Below, piece by piece: positions 43,227 through 51,609 of a DNA stretch of 64,000 bases. Under the pieces are notes generated by a model. The model was not told the origin of the DNA. It ran no database searches and was given only the letters and a program-made list of their open reading frames with translations. The stretch is from Pseudomonadota bacterium. Lineage in GTDB: Bacteria; Myxococcota_A; Polyangia; Haliangiales; Haliangiaceae. The first letter of the stretch is position 1, and each line of letters opens with the position of its first letter. The position numbers and the translations under genes were made by a program. The stretch covers positions 1 through 64,000 of the forward strand of contig JAKSDA010000210.1 in NCBI GenBank assembly GCA_022360315.1, written 5' to 3'.

Positions 43227-44567
43227 CTACTTGTCGCGCTCTTTGCGCCATTCTGTCAGACGTTTTTTGATCACTGCCTCGTATCCCGAGTCGGTTGGTT
43301 CACAAAACTGCGTACCGGCCAGTTCGTCGGGCAGGTAGGTCTCGGGCACGTAGCGGCCATCGAAGTCGTGGGGGTATTTATAATCTCTGCCGTAGCCCAT
43401 CTGTTGATTCAACGCAGTTGTGGCGTTGCGCAGTTTGAGCGGAACTGGCAGTGCGCCGTGGGTCCTGACCGCGCGCCGCGCAGCTGCGTAGGTCATGAGC
43501 GCGGTATTGGATTTGGGCGCAGACGACAAATACACCACTGCCTGGGTCATGGGCAGAGATCCCTCGGGCATGCCGACAAAGCGAAACGCGGCCAGGGCCG
43601 ACGTGGCGATGACCAGCGCCTGTGGATCGGCGTTGCCTATATCTTCGGCCGCAAAGATCACCATTCTGCGCAGCACGAATAGCGGATCCTCGCCGGCTTC
43701 GAGCATGCGAGTCATCCAGTAGACCGCAGCGTCGGGATCTGAGCCGCGCATGCTCTTGATGAACGCGCTCACCACACCGTAGTGTTCGTCGCCCGCCTTG
43801 TCGTAAAGGAGGGTGTTTTGCTGCAGCGCTTCGCGGGCGATGTCCATGGTGACCTGCACCGGCTGCTCGTCTGACGGTGGCGACGATCCCGACGGGGCGA
43901 TCGCCACGGCAACCTCGAGGCAGCTCAGCAACCGGCGCGCATCGCCACCCGATCGGGCGATCAAATGGTCGAGAACGTCGCCGGGAACCTCGACGTTGCA
44001 GCCGGCCAGGCCGCGTTCGCTATCGGACAGTGCGCGCCGGGCGAGTGCGGCCAGTTCGTCCCGGGAAAGCGGCTCCAGCCGGAGTACACGCGCGCGCGAA
44101 AGCAGGGCAGCATTGACCTGGAAAGACGGATTCTCGGTGGTGGCACCGACCAGTATCACCGTGCCCGCCTCGACATGAGGTAGCAGAGAATCTTGCTGTG
44201 CCCGGGAAAAACGATGGATCTCGTCGAGGAAAAGCACTGTGCGCTGGGCCCGTTCATCGCGCCGGCGCGCCGCCTCTGCGACCTTTTCTCGCACATTGCG
44301 TACTCCGGTCATCACCGCCGATAGCGGTACAAAATACGCACCGACCCGGGTGGCCAGAATCCGCGCCAGGGTGGTCTTTCCAGTCCCAGGGGGGCCCCAC
44401 AGGATCAGCGAGGGCAGTTCCCTGCCGCCAAGAATCCCCGAGAGCAGCTTGCCAGCTCCCAAAAGATGCTGCTGGCCGACAAATTCTTCCAGTGATTGCG
44501 GACGCATACGCTCTGCGAGCGGCTGCCCGATGCGGCGCTTGCTGGCGCTGTGGGAAAACAGATCCAT
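43227..44567 (-). CDS. rarA: Replication-associated recombination protein A (RarA/MgsA)
   Basis: The protein is 446 residues from ATG 44567 (MDLFSHSASKRR); a start 17 codons earlier is possible. It belongs to the clamp-loader AAA family: LAERMRPQSLEEFVGQQHLL, Walker A GPPGTGKTTLARIL, Walker B VLFLDEIHRFSRAQQD and sensor GATTENPSF. The C-terminal tetramerisation region has LLYDKAGDEHYGVVSAFIKS, SDPDAAVYWMTRML and GYGRDYKYPHDF, all characteristic. RarA acts at stalled replication forks. The length fits the family. Confidence 0.96.
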   Translation of the reverse strand: MDLFSHSASKRRIGQPLAERMRPQSLEEFVGQQHLLGAGKLLSGILGGRELPSLILWGPPGTGKTTLARILATRVGAYFVPLSAVMTGVRNVREKVAEAARRRDERAQRTVLFLDEIHRFSRAQQDSLLPHVEAGTVILVGATTENPSFQVNAALLSRARVLRLEPLSRDELAALARRALSDSERGLAGCNVEVPGDVLDHLIARSGGDARRLLSCLEVAVAIAPSGSSPPSDEQPVQVTMDIAREALQQNTLLYDKAGDEHYGVVSAFIKSMRGSDPDAAVYWMTRMLEAGEDPLFVLRRMVIFAAEDIGNADPQALVIATSALAAFRFVGMPEGSLPMTQAVVYLSSAPKSNTALMTYAAARRAVRTHGALPVPLKLRNATTALNQQMGYGRDYKYPHDFDGRYVPETYLPDELAGTQFCEPTDSGYEAVIKKRLTEWRKERDK

Positions 44568-44806
44568 ACGAGTCTTTCTATCGTCGTCGCCGAGGTCGGC
44601 TGTCGCCGTCGGCATCATCGTCGCGAATACAGCGATTGTACGGGACGCACTGGTGTCAGAGGGGATACAACCGCTTCAACATGGTGACACCTCTCCCCGC
44701 ATAGTAAAGGCGTTGTACTACATGTAGCATCTCGGAATCACAGCTACTTAGGCAGTTTTTGCAGACAACAGAGTGCTGGCATGTGCCTTGCTTTCGATCC
44801 ATGTTC

Positions 44807-45268
44807 ATGGGCACGACCTTGGAGCTTGTGTACAAGTATCGCCAGCTCATTGGGCAATGTGATGCTGGATATGGACTTGATTTTGACGGTATCGATGCGC
44901 TGATGGCCATCGAGGCTTTGTTTGCCCCGGACAATCCGGCCAGCACTCAGCTGGCCAGTGAGCGGGTTTCGATGCGGGCGATAGTGCGCAACGAGTCGCT
45001 CGACGATGGGGTGACCGTGGTGAGGTTGGGCCCTACTGGCGGCGTATGCCGGCAGGCACCATATGTCGAGGAGGGCGATACCATCGAGCTGGTGATCGAC
45101 GATGTCGGCGAGTCGCTTTCCTACCGATTCAAGGCCAGGGTCACGTCGCTGCGCGATGATGTTTGCGACGATTTTGCGATCGACCTCGAGTTTATCGGCG
45201 TGCCTCTTCTGGTCCATTACGGCTCGGTTATCGACCTGCCAGCCGACGTCGCTCAGATCGCGGCGTAG
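44807..45268 (+). CDS. PilZ-like protein with degenerate binding motif
   Basis: The protein has 153 residues from ATG 44807 (ATG 44801 is also possible). An N-terminal helical segment (TLELVYKYRQLIGQC, FDGIDALMAIEALF) resembles the helical lead found in many deltaproteobacterial PilZ proteins. The domain that follows has ERVSMRAIV, giving an RxxxR, then VVRLGPTGGVC where D/N-x-S-x-x-G is expected, and strands YVEEGDTIELVI and YRFKARVTSLRDD, ending in FAIDLEFIG. The fold match is good but c-di-GMP binding is doubtful because the second motif lacks its polar residues. It is transcribed away from rarA. Confidence 0.6.
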   Translation: MGTTLELVYKYRQLIGQCDAGYGLDFDGIDALMAIEALFAPDNPASTQLASERVSMRAIVRNESLDDGVTVVRLGPTGGVCRQAPYVEEGDTIELVIDDVGESLSYRFKARVTSLRDDVCDDFAIDLEFIGVPLLVHYGSVIDLPADVAQIAA

Positions 45269-45430
45269 CTGGCGTTTTCTCCCCATCGTCTGATTTCGGA
45301 GCTGACCTGCCCATTGCTTTAAGGGCCTGGATTTCCGCACGGAGCCGGGCTTGTTTTAGAGCCAGCTCGAAAATCGGACCATCTCGAAAATTGGCCAGAG
45401 TCAGGGCCGCCAGTGAGTTGAAGGCCCTAT

Positions 45431-46801
45431 TCAGCTATCGTGGCTGCGCAGACTCTCGCTGACCAGGTTGTGGATGGTGGTGAGCTGGGCGATCGTGTCA
45501 TTGGTGATCCGCTGACTGGCGTCTGCAGTTCGCTCGATCAGACGATGCATGTCGTCGAAGGTTCGCGACATGGCTTCGAGCTTGAGCGTGCCCTCGTCGG
45601 TCAGCGCCTGGCCGGCCGTGCTGGCGTCGATGGCCGCCTGGGTATGCGTTTGCACCGCGCGGATCGACGACTTGATCCGATGGGTCTCGTCCAGGACACG
45701 CTCGGCCAGCCGGCGCATGTCGTCGGCCAGAAGCTGAAAGCGCTTGCCTTGCTCGCCGGCGTGGGCGGCCTCGATACCGGTATTGAGCGCCATCAGATCG
45801 AGGCGATCGGAGATGCTATCGATGGTCTCGACCAGTTCGGCGATGGTTCCCGATTGCTGATGGAGCTCGTGGATCCGCTGAGAGATGCTCGTGTACTGGC
45901 CGATCATACCCCGGATAGCGGCTCCCACCCCGACGATCATTTCTCGACTGAAGTTGGCAGTCGACAGCATTTGTTGGGTCAGGCCAGCGGACCTGGCGTC
46001 GGGCGAATGGCCGCCCGCGCGGTCGCTCCGCTCGGTCAGAACTCCGCCCGGCATCCCTGGCCGGGACGTCCGGGCGACGTCGGAGCTCGGAGTGGCGCTG
46101 GCTTGGTCGAGGGCGCCGGCTTCATCGAGATCGGTGCCGAGGAATTCGGCCGCCGAGCGACTGAGTGCCGCACTGGTTGCGTTGAGGTGTCCGATGAGTT
46201 CGACGAGGCGGCGATTGGACCGCTTGACCGCGGCCAGAGCGTCGCTTTTGGCCACGTCGTACTGCAGGAGGAAGATCAAGCTCACGCCGACGATGGTGGC
46301 CAGGCCCATGGCTCGAAAAATCGGCATCGAGGTGTCCGGGATGAGCTGGGGCAGTGCGACGTCGAGCTGTTTGGCGGCAAAAAAGGCCGCGATGAGGCCA
46401 ATCACCACGATGCTCCAAAAAAACCCGGACGCGCGGCTGATCAGAAACAAGGCCAGAATCGGCGCGACTGGAAGCACCGGCATGGTCGGTGCTTCCAGTC
46501 CACCCACGAAGACCGAAACTCCACCGAAAAGCAGCACCGTCGAGGCGACCAGAATGGTTGCGCTGAGGTCCAGCGACCCGGTCCAGCGCAAGAATAGCGG
46601 GCTCGCCGTCATGATCGGGGTGGTCACTGCGGTGATCAGAGCGGCTTCGTAAGCCGACAGGACGAACAAGAACGGCACGAAGCCCATGTTCATCAGCCCG
46701 AAACCGACGCCGAAGCGGCTGAGGAGGCGGCGCCGCTGAGCTTGCTCCGGGTCGCGCGTGATCGGTGCTGGCCGGCCCGGGGTGACTGGGCTCGGTCTCA
46801 T
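45431..46801 (-). CDS. Methyl-accepting chemotaxis-like protein with polytopic membrane sensor
   Basis: The 456-residue protein has an N-terminal membrane unit of about six helices (FGLMNMGFVPFLFVLSAYEA through ATIVGVSLIFLLQYD) instead of the usual periplasmic sensor flanked by two helices. It has no recognisable HAMP domain. The cytoplasmic signalling hairpin tip reads ISDRLDLMALNTGIEAAHAG, a divergent form of the conserved NLLALNAAIEAARAGE, followed by EQGKRFQLLADDMRRLAERV. The helical arms are short. It may signal to a non-flagellar chemosensory pathway (for example one controlling gliding or c-di-GMP). No che genes are nearby. Confidence 0.87.
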   Translation of the reverse strand: MRPSPVTPGRPAPITRDPEQAQRRRLLSRFGVGFGLMNMGFVPFLFVLSAYEAALITAVTTPIMTASPLFLRWTGSLDLSATILVASTVLLFGGVSVFVGGLEAPTMPVLPVAPILALFLISRASGFFWSIVVIGLIAAFFAAKQLDVALPQLIPDTSMPIFRAMGLATIVGVSLIFLLQYDVAKSDALAAVKRSNRRLVELIGHLNATSAALSRSAAEFLGTDLDEAGALDQASATPSSDVARTSRPGMPGGVLTERSDRAGGHSPDARSAGLTQQMLSTANFSREMIVGVGAAIRGMIGQYTSISQRIHELHQQSGTIAELVETIDSISDRLDLMALNTGIEAAHAGEQGKRFQLLADDMRRLAERVLDETHRIKSSIRAVQTHTQAAIDASTAGQALTDEGTLKLEAMSRTFDDMHRLIERTADASQRITNDTIAQLTTIHNLVSESLRSHDS

Positions 46802-46873
46802 GACTCTGACCTGCTACTGCTATCGCCGCAATTGCTTGCCAACCGCCACACGTCCGCGCCAGTATAAGGCAAA

Positions 46874-47470
46874 TCATCCCGGAAGGCTGCCGATCCTGTA
46901 GCCGAGGCGGCGCAGCATCTGCGCGCAGCGCCGGTGGTGTTTTGCATCGCCGACATCGTAGTCGAATGCGTCGGCCAGCCGGTCCATGACGTTGAACGCA
47001 AAACACACGTGCATGGCTTCGCGGATCGCCCGATCGCTCAATCCGACCGAGCGCAGTGCCGCGATATCGTCGGCATTGGCGGATTCGGGTTCGAGGGTCA
47101 GCTTGCGCAAGAATCCCAGTATCGCGCGCAGGCGTTCGTCGATCGGTGCGCGCGTGTAGTCTTCCATGATTGCCGAGACCAGCTCGCGGTCCATGCCGAG
47201 CACCGCAACTGCGGTGTGTTGCTCGGTTCAAAATCGGCAGGAGTTTTGCGACGACACGAACGCCGAGAACAGCTCGACGTCGGTCACCGACCATTCGTGC
47301 ATCTCGCGCATGCATTCCTGCAGAACCGCAGCCATGTACTTGCCGAAGAAGTCGCGGCGATAGCTCATGGTCAGTACGGGCCCGGGCACGGGGTCGACAA
47401 ATTGTTTCATGAGCCAGAGAACGAGCCTCTGCGGCCGGCTGTGTCCGCTATCGAGAATATGCAGGCGCAT
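46874..47470 (-). CDS. AhpD-like selenoprotein (in-frame TGA read as selenocysteine)
   Basis: The frame from ATG 47470 (GAGGAG upstream, overlapping the previous stop) reaches TGA at 47230-47228 after 80 codons and continues in the same frame for 117 more codons to 46874. Read as selenocysteine, residues 66-85 give E-x11-C-x2-U-x3-H (Glu66, Cys78, Sec81, His85), exactly the catalytic spacing of AhpD/carboxymuconolactone decarboxylase-family disulfide reductases, in which the second Cys attacks peroxide. The part after TGA (AIMEDYTRAPIDERLRAILG, LRKLTL, VGLSDRAIREAMHVCFAFNV, DRLADAFDYD) is standard family sequence. A SECIS-like hairpin follows the TGA. Gene finders would split it into two frames. 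The CMD-family neighbour ends 6 bp before its start. Likely a thiol/seleno-peroxidase or its reductant. Confidence 0.9.
47196..47226 (-). promoter_or_regulatory. SECIS-like hairpin downstream of the in-frame TGA
   Basis: On the minus strand, one base after the TGA: CCGAG, bulge CAACA, CACCGC, loop AGTT, GCGGTG, CTCGG. This gives 6 bp above and 5 bp below a one-sided bulge, with no mismatches. The apical loop begins 17 nt after the TGA and has G as its second base, as bacterial SECIS elements require for SelB recognition. Confidence 0.85.
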
Positions 47471-47476
47471 CGCGGT

Positions 47477-47854
47477 CTACTCCTCGGCAGGTGAAGGTGA
47501 GTCGTGGGTCAGGATCTCCAGGCCGCGCTCGAGGCGCGCCATACTGGCGCCGACAGCGGCACAGAGCGTGATTTCGAAGATCGCGTCTTCCGAATAGCCA
47601 CACCCCTTGAGTTCCTCGATGTCCTCCTCCGTCACCTTGTACGCGTGTTTGGCCACTTTTGTGACATAACGTGCCAGTTCGTCGGGAAGATCGACCATCG
47701 GCCGGTCGGCGCCTCCGAGCGCTGCAGCCCGGGTCTTGACGGCCTGGCGCAACTCGAGTGCGGTCACCCCCGGTGAGGTCAGTGTGGCCTGCATCAGATC
47801 ACGTATCGTCGTGGGCACGAGTTCGAGCGGAGACAATTTCACCGACTCCGACAT
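47477..47854 (-). CDS. Carboxymuconolactone decarboxylase (CMD)-family partner protein
   Basis: The 125-residue helical protein (LPDELARYVTKVAKHAYKVT, EEDIEELKGCGYSEDAIFEI, TLCAAVGASMARLERGLEIL) has the look of the AhpD/CMD fold but lacks the CxxC motif, keeping only one Cys in CGYSED. Proteins of this type occur next to AhpD-like genes. It is 6 bp upstream of the selenoprotein gene and its last codons carry that gene's ribosome-binding site, so the two are co-translated and may form a hetero-oligomer. Activity is unknown. Confidence 0.78.
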   Translation of the reverse strand: MSESVKLSPLELVPTTIRDLMQATLTSPGVTALELRQAVKTRAAALGGADRPMVDLPDELARYVTKVAKHAYKVTEEDIEELKGCGYSEDAIFEITLCAAVGASMARLERGLEILTHDSPSPAEE

Positions 47855-47930
47855 ACCCTGTGCAGGGTAGCAGCAAAGCGGTCCCCGATGGTAGCTTCTT
47901 GCGGTTTCTTGCCATTACCGCGCTTTGTTA

Positions 47931-48097
47931 CACACGGTCCCCATGGAAAGGATGCAATGTGACCGTGTGCGGCCCGACCGCTCGGCGTTCGGGCTATTAT
48001 TGATGGGCACAGCCCCCGGACGGCTGGCTCGGCCGTTGGCCTCGCGACAGAAACACCTTGTTTGATCCACAACCACTATGGTTCTGTTTGGTCCACG
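47931..48097. repeat. Dispersed intergenic repeat, copy 2 (complete)
   Basis: cacacggtc (47931-47939) and gaccgtgtg (47961-47969) form a perfect 9-bp stem around a 21-nt loop containing ggaaagga. Further along on the minus strand are GCCC/GGGC and GGGC-TGT-GCCC hairpins, then GCGAGGCCAA and gtttctg...caaacaagg. The copy at 54851 has the same order of elements. This one fills most of the 294-bp gap between the divergent CMD and aminotransferase genes. Confidence 0.8.
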
Positions 48098-48148
48098 ATC
48101 GCTCTTCACGTTCTAGCCCAAAACTCTAGCCCGAAACATCTGTCGATT

Positions 48149-49432
48149 ATGGACGCACATTCAGTTCGGCAAAAACACCGCGAATTCCTATTCCCCTGTG
48201 TGACGAATTACTACGAGACGCCCATCGTGCTCACCAGTGGTCGAGGGGCCTGTGTAAGCGATATGGAGGGCCGCGAGTATATAGATTTCTTCGGCGGCAT
48301 ATTGACTGTATCACTCGGCCATTGTCAGCCCGATGTAGTCGGGGCGATCCGCGAGCAGATCGGCACACTCGGCCACACATCGACTCTCTATCCGACCGAG
48401 AATCTGGTCGACCTTGCCGAGACCGTTGCCCGCTTGACTCCGGGCAGGCTGAAAAAGAGTTTTTTCACCAACTCGGGAACCGAGGCGAACGAGACTGCAC
48501 TCCTATTGGCCAGGCTGTCCACGGGAAGCCGCGAGATCATCGCCTTGCGCCACGGCTACTCGGGCCGCTCCATGGTGGCCATGGATCTGACCGGGCTGGG
48601 CCAGTATCGCCTGATTGCCGGCCAGATCCCTGGAATTGTGCATGCCCACGCGCCGTATTGCTACCGCTGTCCATTCAAAATGGAATACCCGGCCTGCGAT
48701 CTTCACTGTGCCCGCGATGTCGAGGAGCTGATCCGCACCCAGACCAGTGGCCGGCCCGCTGCGTTTTTGGCCGAGGCGATTCTCGGCCTGGGTGGGTTTA
48801 TCACTCCGCCCCCTGAATACTTTCAAATCGCCGTCGGCATCGTGCGCAACCACGGTGGCGTCTTTGTTTGCGACGAAGTCCAGACCGGTTTTGGTCGCAC
48901 CGGCACAGCGTGGTTTGGAATCGAGCACTACGGGGTCGAGCCCGATATCATGACGATGGCCAAGGGAGCGGCCAACGGGATGCCCATAGGTATCACCACG
49001 GCGCGCGCCGAGCTGGCCGATTCGTTGCGCGGCGCCACCATCTCGACATTTGGCGGCAATCCGGTCAGCATGGCAGCCGCGCGGGCGACCGTGGGGGTGA
49101 TGGAGCGCGAAGATGTGCCAGCGCGGGCCGAGAGGCTCGGCGCGCGCCTGCGCGAGTTCCTCTCGGCCATGAAGGATACGTATCCATTCATCGGCGATGT
49201 TCGCGGCATGGGTTTGATGCAAGCGGTGGAACTGGTCGAGGATCGGGCGAGCAAAGAGCCGTCGCCGCAAAAGGCCGGCGAGGTCATGGAAGCCACCCGA
49301 CGCGAAGGCTTGCTGATCGGGCGAGGCGGCCTCTACGGCAACACGCTGCGCCTGGCCCCGCCCATGTTGATCAGCGAGACGGAACTCGACGAAGCCTGCG
49401 CCCGTCTACACCGGGCATTTGCTGCGCTGTGA
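48149..49432 (+). CDS. Class III pyridoxal-phosphate aminotransferase
   Basis: The protein has 427 residues from ATG 48149 (MDAHSVRQKH). Family features are clear: GGILTVSLGHCQPDVV near the substrate pocket, FFTNSGTEANETALLLAR (phosphate-binding), VFVCDEVQTGFGRTG with the PLP-ring Asp, and MTMAKGAANGMPIGIT with the Schiff-base Lys. STFGGNPVSMAAARA and RGMGLMQAVELVED complete the fold. It is closest in layout to alanine-glyoxylate aminotransferase 2/4-aminobutyrate-type enzymes; the exact amino donor cannot be told. Cysteines in APYCYRCPFKMEYPACDLHC form an unusual Cys-rich loop. An alpha/beta hydrolase gene follows after 27 bp. Confidence 0.93.
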   Translation: MDAHSVRQKHREFLFPCVTNYYETPIVLTSGRGACVSDMEGREYIDFFGGILTVSLGHCQPDVVGAIREQIGTLGHTSTLYPTENLVDLAETVARLTPGRLKKSFFTNSGTEANETALLLARLSTGSREIIALRHGYSGRSMVAMDLTGLGQYRLIAGQIPGIVHAHAPYCYRCPFKMEYPACDLHCARDVEELIRTQTSGRPAAFLAEAILGLGGFITPPPEYFQIAVGIVRNHGGVFVCDEVQTGFGRTGTAWFGIEHYGVEPDIMTMAKGAANGMPIGITTARAELADSLRGATISTFGGNPVSMAAARATVGVMEREDVPARAERLGARLREFLSAMKDTYPFIGDVRGMGLMQAVELVEDRASKEPSPQKAGEVMEATRREGLLIGRGGLYGNTLRLAPPMLISETELDEACARLHRAFAAL

Positions 49433-49459
49433 GCCCAATACCCCGGATGCTCTGGCCCA

Positions 49460-50323
49460 ATGGACGTCTTTTACGCCACCACTGCGGATGGAATCGAGCT
49501 CGCGCTGCACCGCTTTGCCGCGCGCGGGCGGCGCCGTGCCGTGTGCCTGTGCACCCACGCCATGATGGCGAACAGTCGCTATCTCACCCTCGGGCCGGAA
49601 AACGGTTTTGCCGGGTATCTGGCGCAAAACGGCGTCGACACGTTTCTGCTCGACTTTCGCGGGCATGGCCTGAGTCGGCCGCCACTGTCGCGCGTCCACT
49701 CGCACTGGTGCTTCGACCACTACGTCGAGTACGATCTGCCCGCAGCCGTGGCTGCGGTATGTGATGCCGCCGGTATTGAGGCGTCACAGCTGGTCTACTC
49801 CGGCCATTCGCTGGGCGGGCTGGTCGGTCTGGCCGCCGTGGGCACGGGCGCGATTCGCCCGCCTCGCGCCATAGCGCTGTGGGCCACTTCGGTGTGGTTG
49901 ACCGGGGCGCGCGGGTCGCGCAGGCGCCGGCTGGCCATGAAGCTCTACGATCTGGCCAGCCGGCCGCTCGGACGTGCTCCGATCCGGGCCCTGCGATTCG
50001 GCTCCAACGACGAGCCACGCGGTTATGTCGCGCAACTCGCGGAGTGGTCCAGAACCGGCCGATGGCTCAGCCGTGATGGGGTCGACTATCTGGCCAGTCT
50101 GAACAATATCCGCACGCGCAGCTGGGGCGCGTGCGGCACTGGCGATCGCCTGTGCCAGCCGTCCGATGCCCGGGTGCTACTGAGCCGACTGACCGGCAGC
50201 GAAAGGCTCCGCCAGGTCGGTATCCGCTGTGGCTATGCCCTCGACGCCGATCACTTCGGTCTGGTCACGCGGCGCGAGTTGCTCCCACTGTGGCGTGAAT
50301 TCTTCGAATTTTTCGCGTCGTAA
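49460..50323 (+). CDS. Alpha/beta-fold hydrolase
   Basis: The 287-residue protein has the hydrolase layout of the serine aminopeptidase S33/lipase-like group: DGIELALHRFAARG, LLDFRGHGLSR, nucleophile elbow YSGHSLGGLVGL, and near the C-terminus GTGDRLCQPSDARV (acid residue) and LDADHFGLVTR (catalytic His). No signal peptide is present, so it is cytoplasmic. It follows the aminotransferase by 27 bp and is probably co-transcribed. Its last 73 bp overlap the 3' end of the convergent HDOD gene. Confidence 0.9.
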   Translation: MDVFYATTADGIELALHRFAARGRRRAVCLCTHAMMANSRYLTLGPENGFAGYLAQNGVDTFLLDFRGHGLSRPPLSRVHSHWCFDHYVEYDLPAAVAAVCDAAGIEASQLVYSGHSLGGLVGLAAVGTGAIRPPRAIALWATSVWLTGARGSRRRRLAMKLYDLASRPLGRAPIRALRFGSNDEPRGYVAQLAEWSRTGRWLSRDGVDYLASLNNIRTRSWGACGTGDRLCQPSDARVLLSRLTGSERLRQVGIRCGYALDADHFGLVTRRELLPLWREFFEFFAS

Positions 50324-51498
50324 CGGGCACCCAGGTCGGCGGTAAGTTCGCGCCAGCTGGACAGGTCGCCACCGAATTGCAGAGTATCCACTGCGGCTTG
50401 CTCAATGACCGGCGACCTGCCGCGGTTCTCGTTGGCCAAGCCGTCGGCGACGTGCCCTGCGGCCCGGGCGACCATCGCGCAATCCCGCTCCTGTGCCCGC
50501 TCGGCGTCGAGGTTGCGCATGGGATGGTGATGGTGAGCCATCGCCTCGATGACCGGGGCCGGCATGCCCCAGGTCGCCAGCAAATACGCGCCCAATTCGG
50601 CGTGACCGATAGCGCCGTCGCCGGTCGTGCATTCGGGCTCGTGATCGGGCCAGTAAAGCAAGCCCACGTCGTGCAAAAGGGCCGCGGTAAAGGCGTATTC
50701 GGCAGCGTCGCGACCGGCCATGGACGCGGCCAGTGCGGCGGAGAGCAAGGCGTGACGCTCTTCGTCGGCGTTGCCGGTGGCCGCGAAGATCTCCATGGCC
50801 AGAACCAGACTGGACAGGGCATTGATGCCGAAAACTCGAATCGCATGCTCGAGTTTGCCGCGCAGCGGCGTGGCACCGAGCAGACCCGAGTTGACGATGT
50901 TGAGCAGCCGTTGCGCCATGTCCGGATTCTGCTCGATCATGGATGCGAGTTCTCGCACTGTGATGCCGTTGGCACTGTGCATTCGCTCGACGATCGCGGC
51001 GTGCTGTCTCGGCCACTCGGGCCACTGCGCCTCACTCACGGCCACTCGGGTCAATGCGCCGGGCAGGCCGGACAGGCAGAGCAGATCGTGAAGGGCCAGG
51101 GCTGACCGCACGATCTGAGTGAGCTGGTTTTTGCTCCACGGCTTGGTCACATAGAGATGGGCGACGCGCTGAGCTCGAGCCACCTCATCGTACATACAGA
51201 CGCCCGACAAAATGACCCGTGCCGTGGCCGGATGATTGCGCTCGATTGCCTCGAGAAATGCGATACCGCCTTCGCCGGGCAGGGTGATACCCGACACCAG
51301 GACCTGGGCGGGATTCGCCTCCATGGCCGCGAGTGCGCTGTCCACACTGGCTGCGAAGGCGAGCTGCCACTCCATGTCGCGGCAGCGCAGCGACCGTCTC
51401 AGTGCGCTGAGCACAAATGCATCGCTATCGACGAATAGAATCCGCTTTTTGCGTTTTCTGGGCCGACACACTGGGGCGTCCTCGGTCGCATTGTACAC
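50251..51498 (-). CDS. Receiver-like domain + HDOD signalling protein
   Basis: The 415-residue protein starts at GTG 51498. Residues about 18-135 are a CheY-like receiver (RILFVDSDAFVLSALRRSL, VILSGVCMYDEVARAQRV, LYVTKPW), but the phospho-acceptor position reads VLVSGITLPGEGG, so the usual Asp is absent and classical phosphorylation is unlikely. Residues about 155-355 are an HDOD domain (GITVRELASMIEQNPDMAQRLL, FGINALSSLVLAMEIF, AALLHDVGLLYWPD, EAMAHHHHP). HDOD proteins act in motility and c-di-GMP-linked signalling in related bacteria. The C-terminal 73 bp overlap the convergent hydrolase gene. Confidence 0.9.
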   Translation of the reverse strand: MYNATEDAPVCRPRKRKKRILFVDSDAFVLSALRRSLRCRDMEWQLAFAASVDSALAAMEANPAQVLVSGITLPGEGGIAFLEAIERNHPATARVILSGVCMYDEVARAQRVAHLYVTKPWSKNQLTQIVRSALALHDLLCLSGLPGALTRVAVSEAQWPEWPRQHAAIVERMHSANGITVRELASMIEQNPDMAQRLLNIVNSGLLGATPLRGKLEHAIRVFGINALSSLVLAMEIFAATGNADEERHALLSAALAASMAGRDAAEYAFTAALLHDVGLLYWPDHEPECTTGDGAIGHAELGAYLLATWGMPAPVIEAMAHHHHPMRNLDAERAQERDCAMVARAAGHVADGLANENRGRSPVIEQAAVDTLQFGGDLSSWRELTADLGARYDAKNSKNSRHSGSNSRRVTRPK

Positions 51499-51609
51499 CG
51501 AGTTGCGGATCGGCTGGACGCGCTCCCCCTTTAGGCCAAAATCGCCTAGGCCAAAATCGCCGGTTACATCGACTGGACACCGTGGCGAGGCATCTCCTAT
51601 CGGGACGCT

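Noticed and set aside
46122..47315. 397-codon minus-strand frame spanning the MCP and AhpD-like genes
   Set aside because: It is out of frame with two genes that have unmistakable family motifs, and it reads as Arg/Pro/Ala-rich shadow sequence.
47228..47470. AhpD-like gene as a pseudogene broken by a nonsense mutation
   Set aside because: The TGA sits at the catalytic Cys column, the downstream frame is intact to a proper stop, and a SECIS-like hairpin is present; selenocysteine explains all of this better.
47839..48109. Short frames through the dispersed repeats that look alike at the peptide level
   Set aside because: The similarity comes from the DNA repeat; frames differ between copies and lack starts, while the nucleotide dyads are what is conserved.
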